Positions 17,419 to 25,141 of a DNA stretch of 64,000 nucleotides are shown here, one piece after another. Origin of the DNA: Muribaculaceae bacterium. GTDB lineage: Bacteria; Bacteroidota; Bacteroidia; Bacteroidales; Muribaculaceae. Numbering within the stretch: position 1 is the first letter of the stretch; every line of letters starts with the position of its first letter. A model generated the notes under the pieces. That model had not been told where the DNA came from. It worked only from the letters and a program-made list of their open reading frames with translations, and searched no databases. Position numbers and translations under genes: made by a program. The DNA lies in the NCBI GenBank assembly GCA_017427945.1, contig JAFRRT010000027.1, forward strand, positions 1-64,000. Reading direction: 5' to 3'.

Positions 17419-19044
17419 TTACTTCAAGCTGTTTACGTAATTGCGCAGGTTCTCGTTGTCGGGATCGTTCTCCAGCCACTTCTGGTAGTAGGTCTTAGCA
17501 GTTGCCTTGTCGCCCCTGTTGAAATAATAGGTAGCGAGGTAATTGTAAGCATACTTGTAGTAGCGGGTGTAGTCGGCCTTGTTCTCCTTCTGGTCAAGGA
17601 TGTTGAGCAACTCATTGTAGGCTGCCAATGCGGCGCCGTTGTTGGTGTCACCCTCGCGGAACTTGGCGATCTTAGCCTTCTGGTTAACAATCTGAACGTT
17701 ACCGGGAACGAGCTTGTCCACTTCATCAATATACTTCTGTGATTTGGCAAGAGCGTCAGTCTTGGTCATCTCATCGAGCCCCTCGGTGCTGGCGATGCCC
17801 AGATAGTAGTTAGAAAGGGTGAAGAGGTCATTTGACTTGTTGTTGCCGCTGTCGACCAGACGCTGGTAGTACTCGGCAGCCTTAACAAAGTTCTCGGCAT
17901 CGGCATAGCTGTCACCCATGTAGCGGATAAGATCCACGTTGTTGGGGTTCAGCTCAAGAGCCTTCTCGTAGGCGACAACAGCCTCCTCGGGAAGACCTGC
18001 AGTCTGCAGTGCCAGACCATAGTCGGTGTAGTCGCGTACCTCGTAGTTGGAACCCTGGGGAACTGCGTTTTCAAAGAACGACTTACCTGCAGCAACGGCC
18101 TCGGGCCACTTCTCAAGCTGTACCAGGTTGTAGAGCTGCATTCGCTTCATGTAGAACACCTTGCTGTCGTTGGGATTCAGCTTGTTAACCAGACTGGTAG
18201 CGAGGTCATAAGACTCGTTGTACTTCTCGCCGAAGAACAGCAGCTGGACATAACGCACCTCGTCCTGGGCAAAGTGGTTGGGGTTCTTGATATACTTACC
18301 ATATTGTTCTGCAGCCTTTGTACCAAGGTTGTCGGCATAGTACATCTCGGCAAGCTCACGCTGAACAAGTGCCGAGTTGGGCACCTTGGCCTGCAACTCT
18401 TCGAGACGTGCAATCGCCATCTCGGGGTTCACGTTGAAGTAAGTGTTGGCATACTTCACATAAGCCTCAATGTTCTTGGGATCTTTGTCGAAAGCCAGCT
18501 CATAGATACCGGCTGCGTTGCCCCAGTCCTTCTTGTCGGCCTTGGTGTCGGCCTCAAAGATGTAGCTGTCGGGGTCATCGGCATTCCACTTGCGTGCGTT
18601 CTTAATGCATTTTTCAATGTCCTTAGCATAGGCCGTGGGATTTGCATCATAGAAAGCACGGGCGATTTCCATCTCAAGCTTGCAGTCTTTCTTCACCAGC
18701 TTGCGAGCTTTCTCGAACAGAGCCTTTGCGTCACCACCGTTCTTGAGAGCGATAGCGGCTTGACCCACATAGTTGTAGGGGTTCATGGCATTTGCCGAGA
18801 TTCCTTTCTCAAAGTTAGAGGCTGCTTCAGCCAACTTACCCTGATGAAGGGCAATCTGACCCAGATAGTAGAAAGCCTCGGCCTTGTCGGTATTGGATGC
18901 ATTCAGATTGCGCTCAAGCAGCTCCTTGGCATTGTCAAGCTTGTCAACCTTGTAGTACTCAATACCGTCCTTGTAACCCTGTGCGTTGGCTACTAATGAC
19001 GCACCCATCAGCATCAGTGATGCGAATAAGAATTTCGTTTTCAT
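17419..19044 (-). CDS. periplasmic tetratricopeptide-repeat protein
   Basis: Exported TPR protein of 541 aa. Signal peptide MKTKFLFASLMLMGASLVANAQ, residues 1-22. Most of the rest is TPR helices. Clear units lie near residues 56-89 (AEAFYYLGQIALHQGKLAEA), near 335-370 (GLALQTAGLPEEAVVAYEKA), near 371-405, and a final repeat (YLATYYFNRGDKATAKTYYQ) ending NDPDNENLRNYVNSLK. TPR proteins of this kind act as scaffolds. In other Bacteroidales a similar gene follows a PstS-like lipoprotein in the TonB/ExbBD cluster, and here the PstS-like gene is immediately upstream (81-base gap), but no TonB or Exb gene is present. Its own variant promoter may lie in that gap. Confidence 0.85.
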   Translation of the reverse strand: MKTKFLFASLMLMGASLVANAQGYKDGIEYYKVDKLDNAKELLERNLNASNTDKAEAFYYLGQIALHQGKLAEAASNFEKGISANAMNPYNYVGQAAIALKNGGDAKALFEKARKLVKKDCKLEMEIARAFYDANPTAYAKDIEKCIKNARKWNADDPDSYIFEADTKADKKDWGNAAGIYELAFDKDPKNIEAYVKYANTYFNVNPEMAIARLEELQAKVPNSALVQRELAEMYYADNLGTKAAEQYGKYIKNPNHFAQDEVRYVQLLFFGEKYNESYDLATSLVNKLNPNDSKVFYMKRMQLYNLVQLEKWPEAVAAGKSFFENAVPQGSNYEVRDYTDYGLALQTAGLPEEAVVAYEKALELNPNNVDLIRYMGDSYADAENFVKAAEYYQRLVDSGNNKSNDLFTLSNYYLGIASTEGLDEMTKTDALAKSQKYIDEVDKLVPGNVQIVNQKAKIAKFREGDTNNGAALAAYNELLNILDQKENKADYTRYYKYAYNYLATYYFNRGDKATAKTYYQKWLENDPDNENLRNYVNSLK

Positions 19045-19100
19045 TGCAGTAACAATTAAATGTTAATATTTATTAGTTATTTCTGTTTGGATATTCAATT

Positions 19101-19109
19101 GCAAAAGTC
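19101..19109 (-). promoter_or_regulatory. possible -7 element of the TPR gene
   Basis: GACTTTTGC on the minus strand, one base off the TAnnTTTGC consensus, 57 bases before the start at 19044. Weak; read-through from the PstS-like gene is equally possible. Confidence 0.35.
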
Positions 19110-19125
19110 GTGCCAATTTGTCCAA

Positions 19126-20106
19126 TTATTGAACTTCAACACTTCTAACCGGCTCGGCGGCAGGCAGAATTCCGGTTTGGAGGATAATCTTCTGCCCGAT
19201 GACACCCGTCAGGAACGTGAAGAAACCGTGATCGAGCAGTCCATTGTAGGAAGCGTCAATAGCCCAAATGGTCCTCACTAGAGGATACTCACCGCTATTG
19301 ATATGGACCTGATAAGGTTTCACTCCAGATATCTTATCATCGCCACGAACCGGCATCACCTTGATGCGGTCGGTAAAGTCGATGACGCTCACCTCGTTAT
19401 TGGTCTTGAGTTCCTCATACTTCTGCGCAATGGGAATCTCGGCCGACTTCAAGTCGCTGGTGATCCAACTCACACCGATGAATCCGATGACGTTCTTATA
19501 AGTCTCTACAGCGTCGAAGACCTCTCTGCTGGAATTCCTGGCATAGACATTGGGACCAAACGAGCCGCCGTTGAGGAATTTCTCTTTCATATAATGTACT
19601 ACGCCCGTACCGGAGCCGTCAAACATCACCTTGATGGTATCGTTTTTCAGTTTGGTGGGGAATACCTCACCCCATCGTTTCACCTTGCCGGTGAAGATAT
19701 CCCTCAGGTCGTCCATTGACAACTCGTCGATGTCGTTGTTCTTGTTGACGATGACAGCAATGGCATCGACTGCTATCATCTTGGTGCGATATCCACGGCC
19801 CAGCTTCTTGAGGCTTTTCTTTTGCGCATCGGTCAAGTCATGGGAGATGATAATCACATCCACCTTATTCTTGAACAACGAGTCGAGGGCGTCATGCTCA
19901 TTGATGTACTCGGGCATGATGCTTGCCTCGGGGTACTGGTATTCAAACACGGCAATCTCCTGCTCCAGCACGCTCTGGAAAGACTCGTCACACATGATAC
20001 GGGCCAAGCCGCGCGTACTCGTGCTTTTGGGGAGCTTGGTGTCGCATGCCGACAACAGCAATGCCATTGCAGCAAGGAACATCAATATGTTACAACTTCT
20101 CCTCAT
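19126..20106 (-). CDS. PstS-like substrate-binding lipoprotein
   Basis: Product of 326 aa from the ATG at 20106; an open GTG or TTG further up is rejected because the signal MRRSCNILMFLAAMALLLSAC begins here. Lipobox LSAC, Cys21. The rest resembles phosphate-binding PstS proteins: a first domain with FEYQYPEASIMPEYINEHDA, a hinge DVIIISHDLTDAQK, then the loop MFDGSGTGVVHYMKEKF near the binding pocket. No PstABC transporter is adjacent. In Bacteroidales, PstS-like lipoproteins of this type sit beside TonB/ExbBD and TPR genes and may not transport phosphate at all. The gene overlaps the end of the 104-aa membrane protein by 17 bases, which implies coupled translation. Confidence 0.8.
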   Translation of the reverse strand: MRRSCNILMFLAAMALLLSACDTKLPKSTSTRGLARIMCDESFQSVLEQEIAVFEYQYPEASIMPEYINEHDALDSLFKNKVDVIIISHDLTDAQKKSLKKLGRGYRTKMIAVDAIAVIVNKNNDIDELSMDDLRDIFTGKVKRWGEVFPTKLKNDTIKVMFDGSGTGVVHYMKEKFLNGGSFGPNVYARNSSREVFDAVETYKNVIGFIGVSWITSDLKSAEIPIAQKYEELKTNNEVSVIDFTDRIKVMPVRGDDKISGVKPYQVHINSGEYPLVRTIWAIDASYNGLLDHGFFTFLTGVIGQKIILQTGILPAAEPVRSVEVQ

Positions 20107-20404
20107 TGTCTTTTCCCTCCATTTCTTTAAGGCGGTCGGCATAGTTCATGTACTGCTCGCCGTCCTCATCGTCACGACGCATGCCATAGGTGTGCTCTCC
20201 CTTGATTTCACGGTAGCCACGATACACACCGTAGGCCGCAAAAACTATCACGAAGAACCACCTCACTGTATTCCACAGGGGTGAGAGCGTCCAGTCAAAG
20301 AAGTTGATGGCCAGCAGTGCCGCCATGCCCAGGTAAACGAGAACCATGAAGATGCCGAAGAACAACTTCACGCCTTGAACCATGCCTGTTTGTTTGTTAC
20401 TCAT
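20090..20404 (-). CDS. small two-helix membrane protein
   Basis: Protein of 104 aa with hydrophobic segments near residues 11-34 and 45-62. A charged cytoplasmic tail follows (RGYREIKGEHTYGMRRDDED) and ends with KEMEGKDNEEKL. I know of similar small proteins between exbD and pstS-like genes in other Bacteroidales, where they are annotated as hypothetical. The overlap of 17 bases with the PstS-like lipoprotein suggests a common unit. No function is established. Confidence 0.7.
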   Translation of the reverse strand: MSNKQTGMVQGVKLFFGIFMVLVYLGMAALLAINFFDWTLSPLWNTVRWFFVIVFAAYGVYRGYREIKGEHTYGMRRDDEDGEQYMNYADRLKEMEGKDNEEKL

Positions 20405-20621
20405 TATAGTTTGATTAAAGAGTTAATTCTGCCCTTAGACTGCTATAATACGAATAGGTTTATAACAATCAAACGACAAAATTAACAATTAATCCCGATT
20501 TATGGTGTTAAATTAATCAAAATTGTTTACCTCACGACGCAAAAAATACATTTCGTCGACCGACAAAGAAGGCAAACATAGGTATAGCCCATGAAAATAT
20601 GCAGTTTTTTGAAGAATATTA

Positions 20622-20653
20622 TTGTGTAATTCAAAATAAAGGCGTATTTTTGC
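20622..20653 (+). promoter_or_regulatory. orphan promoter ahead of the small RNA candidate
   Basis: TTG at 20622-20624, 20-base spacer, TATTTTTGC at 20645-20653. The next plus-strand gene is more than 2.2 kb away, so the promoter serves something within the gap. Confidence 0.6.
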
Positions 20654-20657
20654 AGAA

Positions 20658-20724
20658 CCTTAAATCAACTTTATTCATACTATTTTTCCTAGGGCACCTT
20701 CGTTGTGAAACGAAGTGCTTTTTT
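20658..20724 (+). ncRNA. candidate small RNA
   Basis: A transcript starting about five bases after the -7 element at 20645 would run about 67 bases and end at an intrinsic terminator (stem 20694-20718, GTGA tetraloop, then TTTTTT). The 5' half is unstructured and AT-rich (ACTTTATTCATACTATTT), which could serve as an antisense seed. No reading frame with a start codon fits. This is inferred only from promoter plus terminator in an otherwise empty region; it matches no RNA family I can name. Confidence 0.4.
20694..20724 (+). terminator. terminator with GNRA tetraloop
   Basis: GCACCTTCGTT pairs with AACGAAGTGC leaving one bulged C. The loop is GTGA (a GNRA type), followed by TTTTTT at 20719-20724. 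Confidence 0.75.
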
Positions 20725-20796
20725 ATTTGCCACCCCATTTTTTGTGCAGCAAACAACTAAACAATCATACAAGAGCCAACTGGGCTTCATTATAAT

Positions 20797-20831
20797 AAAC
20801 TACGCCCCCGGAAAAACCGGAGGCGCAGTTT
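20797..20831 (-). terminator. nhaD terminator
   Basis: AAACTACGCCCCCGG (20797-20811) pairs with CCGGAGGCGCAGTTT (20817-20831) with two mismatches and an AAAAA loop. On the minus strand it lies 88 bases after the nhaD stop and runs into TTTATTATAA. Confidence 0.55.
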
Positions 20832-20918
20832 ACTTTATCTTCAAAATGATTGAATATGCAAGTTGCTTTATTGCTTAGCCATAATAAATCGGTTGAGAAT
20901 AGAATTGCATCAACACGT

Positions 20919-22250
20919 CTATAGGAAGAACGGGAAAAGGCTCTCTAACCAGATGATGAAGATTCCAGCTACATATCCCGCAAAAGCGAGCAACGTGATA
21001 CGCTTGACGTACCAGAAAAACGGAATCTTCTCGATACCCATTGCCACCACTCCAGCCGCTGAACCGATGATCAGCAGAGAACCACCGACACCGGCGCAGA
21101 AGGTAAGGAGGTGCCAGAAGAATCCATCCTCAACGAAGCATAGCAGATAGGGATCAACAGTCCCCGCCGGGGCCATACCCTCAAACATCTTAATACACGC
21201 CGAAACCAGAGGCACATTATCCACAATCGAGGACAACATACCAATGATTGAAGTCATCAGAATGGGCTCGTGGATTCGGGTATTCATCTCGTTGGCAAGC
21301 GTGGTGAGCACACCGACCTCGGAGAGAGCCGACACGGCCATAAGGATGCCAAGGAAGAACAGGATGGTCGGCATGTCAATCGTGTGAAGCGCCGACGATA
21401 CACGACCTCCCATTTTGGAGTCAATCTTGAAATGCTTAACCCAGAACTCGGTTACACCCCAAATCACACCCAGTGAGAACATGATGCCCATGAAGGGAGG
21501 CAGACCAGTGACCGTCTTGAAGATAGGCACAAACAATAATCCCGATACACCGATAATGAGCATTGCCCTGCTCAGGTGGGGATGCTTCTCATGCAAGTCG
21601 GGATGCTTATCGGCCATTTTGGTGACCGTCTGGAATCGGCCGCTCTTATCCTTGATGGAGTATTGGGCGATAAAAACAGGTATCACCATCGCCACGATGC
21701 TGGGAATAAGCAGGTTGATAATCAATCCCATAGAAGACACTTTCTCGTCCATCCACAACATGATAGTGGTCACATCACCGATGGGCGAGAAAGCACCGCC
21801 GGCATTGGCGGCAATAACGATAAGGCCTGAGAAGAGCCAACGCTCCTTCTGGTCACTAAGCAAACGCCTGAGCATCATCACCATGATGATGGTGGTGGTC
21901 ATGTTATCGAGCACTGCCGACATGACAAACGACAAGGAGCAGATAATCCACAACAACTGGCGCTTGCTCTTGGCGTTGATGTGCTCGGTGATAAAGGCGA
22001 AACCGCCATAACGGTCAATAATTTCAACAATGGTCATGGCACCGATGAGGAACACCACAATCTCGCACGCGTCACCAAGCTGCATCACTATGGCTTCATG
22101 CATGTGCGGGTCAGTCCCGAACAAAGCATAAATCGTCCATAAGATGCCGCAAGTCAACAAGGCGAAGGTCGCCTTGTTCATGTGAAGCGGGTGTTCCAAT
22201 GCAATCAGCACATAGCCAATCACAAAGATGATGATCATTGCAGTAATCAT
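20919..22250 (-). CDS. nhaD: sodium/proton antiporter NhaD family
   Basis: Inner-membrane antiporter of 443 aa in the NhaD branch of the ion transporter superfamily. It expels Na+ in exchange for H+. About eleven to twelve hydrophobic segments are present. Family landmarks include the opening half-helix with HPLHMNKATFALLTCGILW near residues 20-38, VLDNMTTTIIMVMMLRRLL near 112-130, ANAGGAFSPIGDVTTIMLW near 149-167 (conserved polar dip with SP.GD.TT), and the mirrored MLSSIVDNVPLVSACIKMF near 338-356. The two inverted 'D N' motifs reflect the internal repeat. The DUF4293 gene lies 41 bases upstream and probably shares its promoter. Confidence 0.9.
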   Translation of the reverse strand: MITAMIIIFVIGYVLIALEHPLHMNKATFALLTCGILWTIYALFGTDPHMHEAIVMQLGDACEIVVFLIGAMTIVEIIDRYGGFAFITEHINAKSKRQLLWIICSLSFVMSAVLDNMTTTIIMVMMLRRLLSDQKERWLFSGLIVIAANAGGAFSPIGDVTTIMLWMDEKVSSMGLIINLLIPSIVAMVIPVFIAQYSIKDKSGRFQTVTKMADKHPDLHEKHPHLSRAMLIIGVSGLLFVPIFKTVTGLPPFMGIMFSLGVIWGVTEFWVKHFKIDSKMGGRVSSALHTIDMPTILFFLGILMAVSALSEVGVLTTLANEMNTRIHEPILMTSIIGMLSSIVDNVPLVSACIKMFEGMAPAGTVDPYLLCFVEDGFFWHLLTFCAGVGGSLLIIGSAAGVVAMGIEKIPFFWYVKRITLLAFAGYVAGIFIIWLESLFPFFL

Positions 22251-22291
22251 CGCCGTGAACAGTTAGCAGAATTATCGTGAATAATGCAAAA

Positions 22292-22741
22292 TCACCTCAG
22301 CCTGTCGGCATCCAGCAATTTCTTCTTATCTTTGGACATTGAGTTGTGGGCCAGCATCAAGAATATGATGGTCAATATCGGCAGACAAACCCACCACTGC
22401 CATGACACGGTCCAACCCTCACGGTTACCAACGACGAATGCCTGGATACAAATGGCTGCTACCAGAGCGAGCGCAATGATGATGTCAACAAAGCAAATCG
22501 TCATCTGACGCTGAAGGTTCTTATACTGGAAAATGGCGATGATCGCCAGAAGCATGATGAGCAGAGTCAAAGTGAACAACAGCGGGTCGATGTGCAGGCT
22601 GCCTGCCCTGCCGGTTTCAAGGGCACCATAAAGAACGGTCTTGTCCCCGAGCTGGAATGACAAAGCGGGGAAAAACGCGAAAACAGCCATCAAAATCACT
22701 GCAATGAGCAGATAAACCGATTGAATGCGTTGAATAACCAT
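22292..22741 (-). CDS. DUF4293-family membrane protein
   Basis: Protein of 149 aa with four hydrophobic segments (residues 8-29, 54-72, 83-103, 113-131). The opening MVIQRIQSVYLLIAV and the closing KKKLLDADRLR match DUF4293, a family found in Bacteroidota, whose members begin 'MIQRIQT.YL' and end 'D.RLR'. No function is known. It begins the transcript that runs into nhaD. Confidence 0.8.
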   Translation of the reverse strand: MVIQRIQSVYLLIAVILMAVFAFFPALSFQLGDKTVLYGALETGRAGSLHIDPLLFTLTLLIMLLAIIAIFQYKNLQRQMTICFVDIIIALALVAAICIQAFVVGNREGWTVSWQWWVCLPILTIIFLMLAHNSMSKDKKKLLDADRLR

Positions 22742-22786
22742 AAGACTTTTTCTAATTACATTGTTATTGATGTGAGTAATCTGGGC

Positions 22787-22795
22787 GCAAAATTA
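22787..22795 (-). promoter_or_regulatory. -7 element for DUF4293-nhaD
   Basis: TAATTTTGC on the minus strand, 46 bases before the start codon at 22741. Confidence 0.6.
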
Positions 22796-22860
22796 CGGAA
22801 ATATTTCTACAATCGACACAAAAATGTCCAAGAAAATTCGTTTTAGAAGACAATAATTGT

Positions 22861-22869
22861 TACTTTTGC
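22861..22869 (+). promoter_or_regulatory. -7 element for the TPR-dnaG operon
   Basis: TACTTTTGC, 44 bases before the ATG at 22913. No good TTG is found upstream. Confidence 0.6.
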
Positions 22870-22912
22870 ATAGAATTTGCTGTTTAATACTGCAAAAACC
22901 ACTTAAACCGCA

Positions 22913-25126
22913 ATGACATTACAAGAAATAGAGAATACCCACCAAGACGCAGCAAAGCGCATCGACGATGCCGAGGTCAGTCAATCGATTGCCTTGATAT
23001 CACGTCTCGTTACCGAATTGGGACGGGGTGACCTGAGCGACGAGCTGGAACGCCTGCGCATGTCCTACACATTCATGCTCAAGTACTTAGAGAAAGGCGT
23101 CATGGACCCACAGCGCGACGAAATCCTTGGTGATATCCGCCAGTCGCTATACACGCTCAACGACCAATGCTACATCGGGCTGATGGAACCCCTGAGCCAG
23201 GATGTATTCTATGTACGCCGCCGCGAACTGGGCAACACCTCTATGGTCAATATCATTGAGGAATACCGCGACTCGCTCAAGCAGCTGTCACTCGCCCAGT
23301 CATTGCCGGGAGAGCAGAATGACAGTCATGCCATTTTGTCACAGTTGCGGCAGACCGAAGCGCTGGAAACAAAGCTTTTCAACCGCGTGTGGTCCTCATT
23401 CCCTCTCTCCCATGACGACGCCGGCAGCCTGAAACTGTGCATCAACGGCGACATCCTGCCCGTACATACCCGATGTCTGCTGGTGTCGGCATTGATGTTG
23501 GGGCTGATGAAATTTTATGACGAAAGCAAACTGCTCATTCTGCTGGAAGCCTACTCGCTGAGCGACGATTCACAGGTGCAATTGCGTGCCCTGACATGTG
23601 CGATGCTGTCGATGCATGCACACCGCAAGCACATCTCATCGTCAAAGGACATACAGTCACGCATTTCGGCCATGATGGATACACCTGACTTCAATCACGA
23701 CGTGTGGAACATCCAGGCCCAGCTTGCCCGTTCCCGCAACACTGAGAATGTGAAGCAACGGGTACGCAACGAGCTGATTCCCAACATCATGAAGATGCGT
23801 CCCGATATCATCGACAAACTCAAGGATAAGGATTCGCAAATCATTGACCTGAGCGATATTGAGGCAAATCCCGATTGGCAGGAATGGCTCGACCAGAACG
23901 GCATCACGAAACGCATCGAGGAATTCAATGCCATGCAGCATGAGGGCAGCGATGTATTTATCGCTACCTTTGCCCACCTGAAGACGTTCCCCTTCTTCAA
24001 GACATTAAGCAACTGGTTCCTCCCCTACTACCCCGCCCATTCGTCGGTTTTGGAGAATCTGGGTGCCGACAAGCTTGCATTGGCCGAGGTCATTCAACAT
24101 GCGCCCTACCTGTGCAACAGCGACAAGTACTCATTCTGTCTGTCGTTAGGCTCCCTGCCCGATTCACAACGCAGTTTGATGTCGGCCCAGCTCGAGGAGC
24201 AGAATGCCGCCTTGAGCGAGGCCATGCAATCGGAGTTGCCCGACGAGAGGAAACTGCGCGTGGGTATCATTAATGCCTTTGTACAAGACCTTTACCGCTT
24301 CTTTAAACTGTTCTCCCGCCGCCGTGAATTCATTCCCGTGATGGACGACCCGGGCCTCGACATGACCGACTGTCTGCCGTTGGCCCAGGTCACGCGTGAT
24401 GCCCATGTGCTGGAGTTGCTGGGAGCGCTGTATTTCAAGAACGCCTTCTACGAAGACGCCATCAAGTGCTTTACACGTCTCGAGGGCATGGATGACGCGA
24501 CCGATGACCACATTTATCAAAAAATCGGATTCGCCTACCAAAACGCCGGCAAATTTGATAAAGCACTCACTTATTATAAAAGGTATGAGCTGTTGCATGA
24601 GGATGACGTCTGGAACTCGCGGCATATTGCTGCCTGTTACCGCGCCCAAGGCAAGCATGAGCAAGCGCTGGATTACTACCGCCGCGCCGAAGCCTTAAGT
24701 CCCGACAACGTGTCGCTCGTCCTCACCATTGGACACGTCCTGCTTGAACAAAACCGCACAAGTGAAGCATTGCAGCAATACTTCAAGGCCGACCTTATGG
24801 AAGGCGCCAGACATCGTGCATGGCGTCCCATCGCCTGGTGCCTGTTCCTGCTGAGCGATTATGATCGTGCCATCGACTACTACGACCGCATTGCCTATGA
24901 GGACAAGCCGTCGCCTCAAGACCTGCTCAACCGAGGCCATGTGTTGCTGTGTCAAGGCAATACTCAAGAAGCCATCAAGAGTTATCGCGAGTCATTGCAG
25001 CTCATGGAATACGACACCGCAAAATTCAGGGCAGCATTCAAGGGTGACGCCATGGAACTGCGACTGCACGGTGTCTCGGCCGTTGACCAATCACTCATCC
25101 CAGATGTTGTGTGCACAACCCAATAG
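22913..25126 (+). CDS. large cytoplasmic TPR protein
   Basis: Protein of 737 aa without signal peptide or membrane helix. The N-terminal two thirds are helical, with few clear repeats. From about residue 535 at least four TPR units are readable, for example HIYQKIGFAYQNAGKFDKAL, RHIAACYRAQGKHEQALDYY, AWCLFLLSDYDRAIDYYDRI and NRGHVLLCQGNTQEAIKSY. Similar large TPR proteins are widespread in Bacteroidales and uncharacterised. It ends 16 bases before dnaG and shares its promoter, but an actual link with replication is only suggested by position. Confidence 0.82.
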   Translation: MTLQEIENTHQDAAKRIDDAEVSQSIALISRLVTELGRGDLSDELERLRMSYTFMLKYLEKGVMDPQRDEILGDIRQSLYTLNDQCYIGLMEPLSQDVFYVRRRELGNTSMVNIIEEYRDSLKQLSLAQSLPGEQNDSHAILSQLRQTEALETKLFNRVWSSFPLSHDDAGSLKLCINGDILPVHTRCLLVSALMLGLMKFYDESKLLILLEAYSLSDDSQVQLRALTCAMLSMHAHRKHISSSKDIQSRISAMMDTPDFNHDVWNIQAQLARSRNTENVKQRVRNELIPNIMKMRPDIIDKLKDKDSQIIDLSDIEANPDWQEWLDQNGITKRIEEFNAMQHEGSDVFIATFAHLKTFPFFKTLSNWFLPYYPAHSSVLENLGADKLALAEVIQHAPYLCNSDKYSFCLSLGSLPDSQRSLMSAQLEEQNAALSEAMQSELPDERKLRVGIINAFVQDLYRFFKLFSRRREFIPVMDDPGLDMTDCLPLAQVTRDAHVLELLGALYFKNAFYEDAIKCFTRLEGMDDATDDHIYQKIGFAYQNAGKFDKALTYYKRYELLHEDDVWNSRHIAACYRAQGKHEQALDYYRRAEALSPDNVSLVLTIGHVLLEQNRTSEALQQYFKADLMEGARHRAWRPIAWCLFLLSDYDRAIDYYDRIAYEDKPSPQDLLNRGHVLLCQGNTQEAIKSYRESLQLMEYDTAKFRAAFKGDAMELRLHGVSAVDQSLIPDVVCTTQ

Positions 25127-25141
25127 AACCAATACAGACTA

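Larger units (their letters stand above)
20405..20918. other. 514-base gene-free region
   Basis: No protein-coding frame is supported here. Going left to right it holds: the leader and presumed promoter of the 20404 gene (a weak -7-like TATTTTTTGC on the minus strand near 20540-20549); a plus-strand promoter, about 65 bases and a terminator that together look like a small RNA gene (20622-20724); and the nhaD terminator (20797-20831). The rest is AT-rich with no further structure that I can see. Confidence 0.6.
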
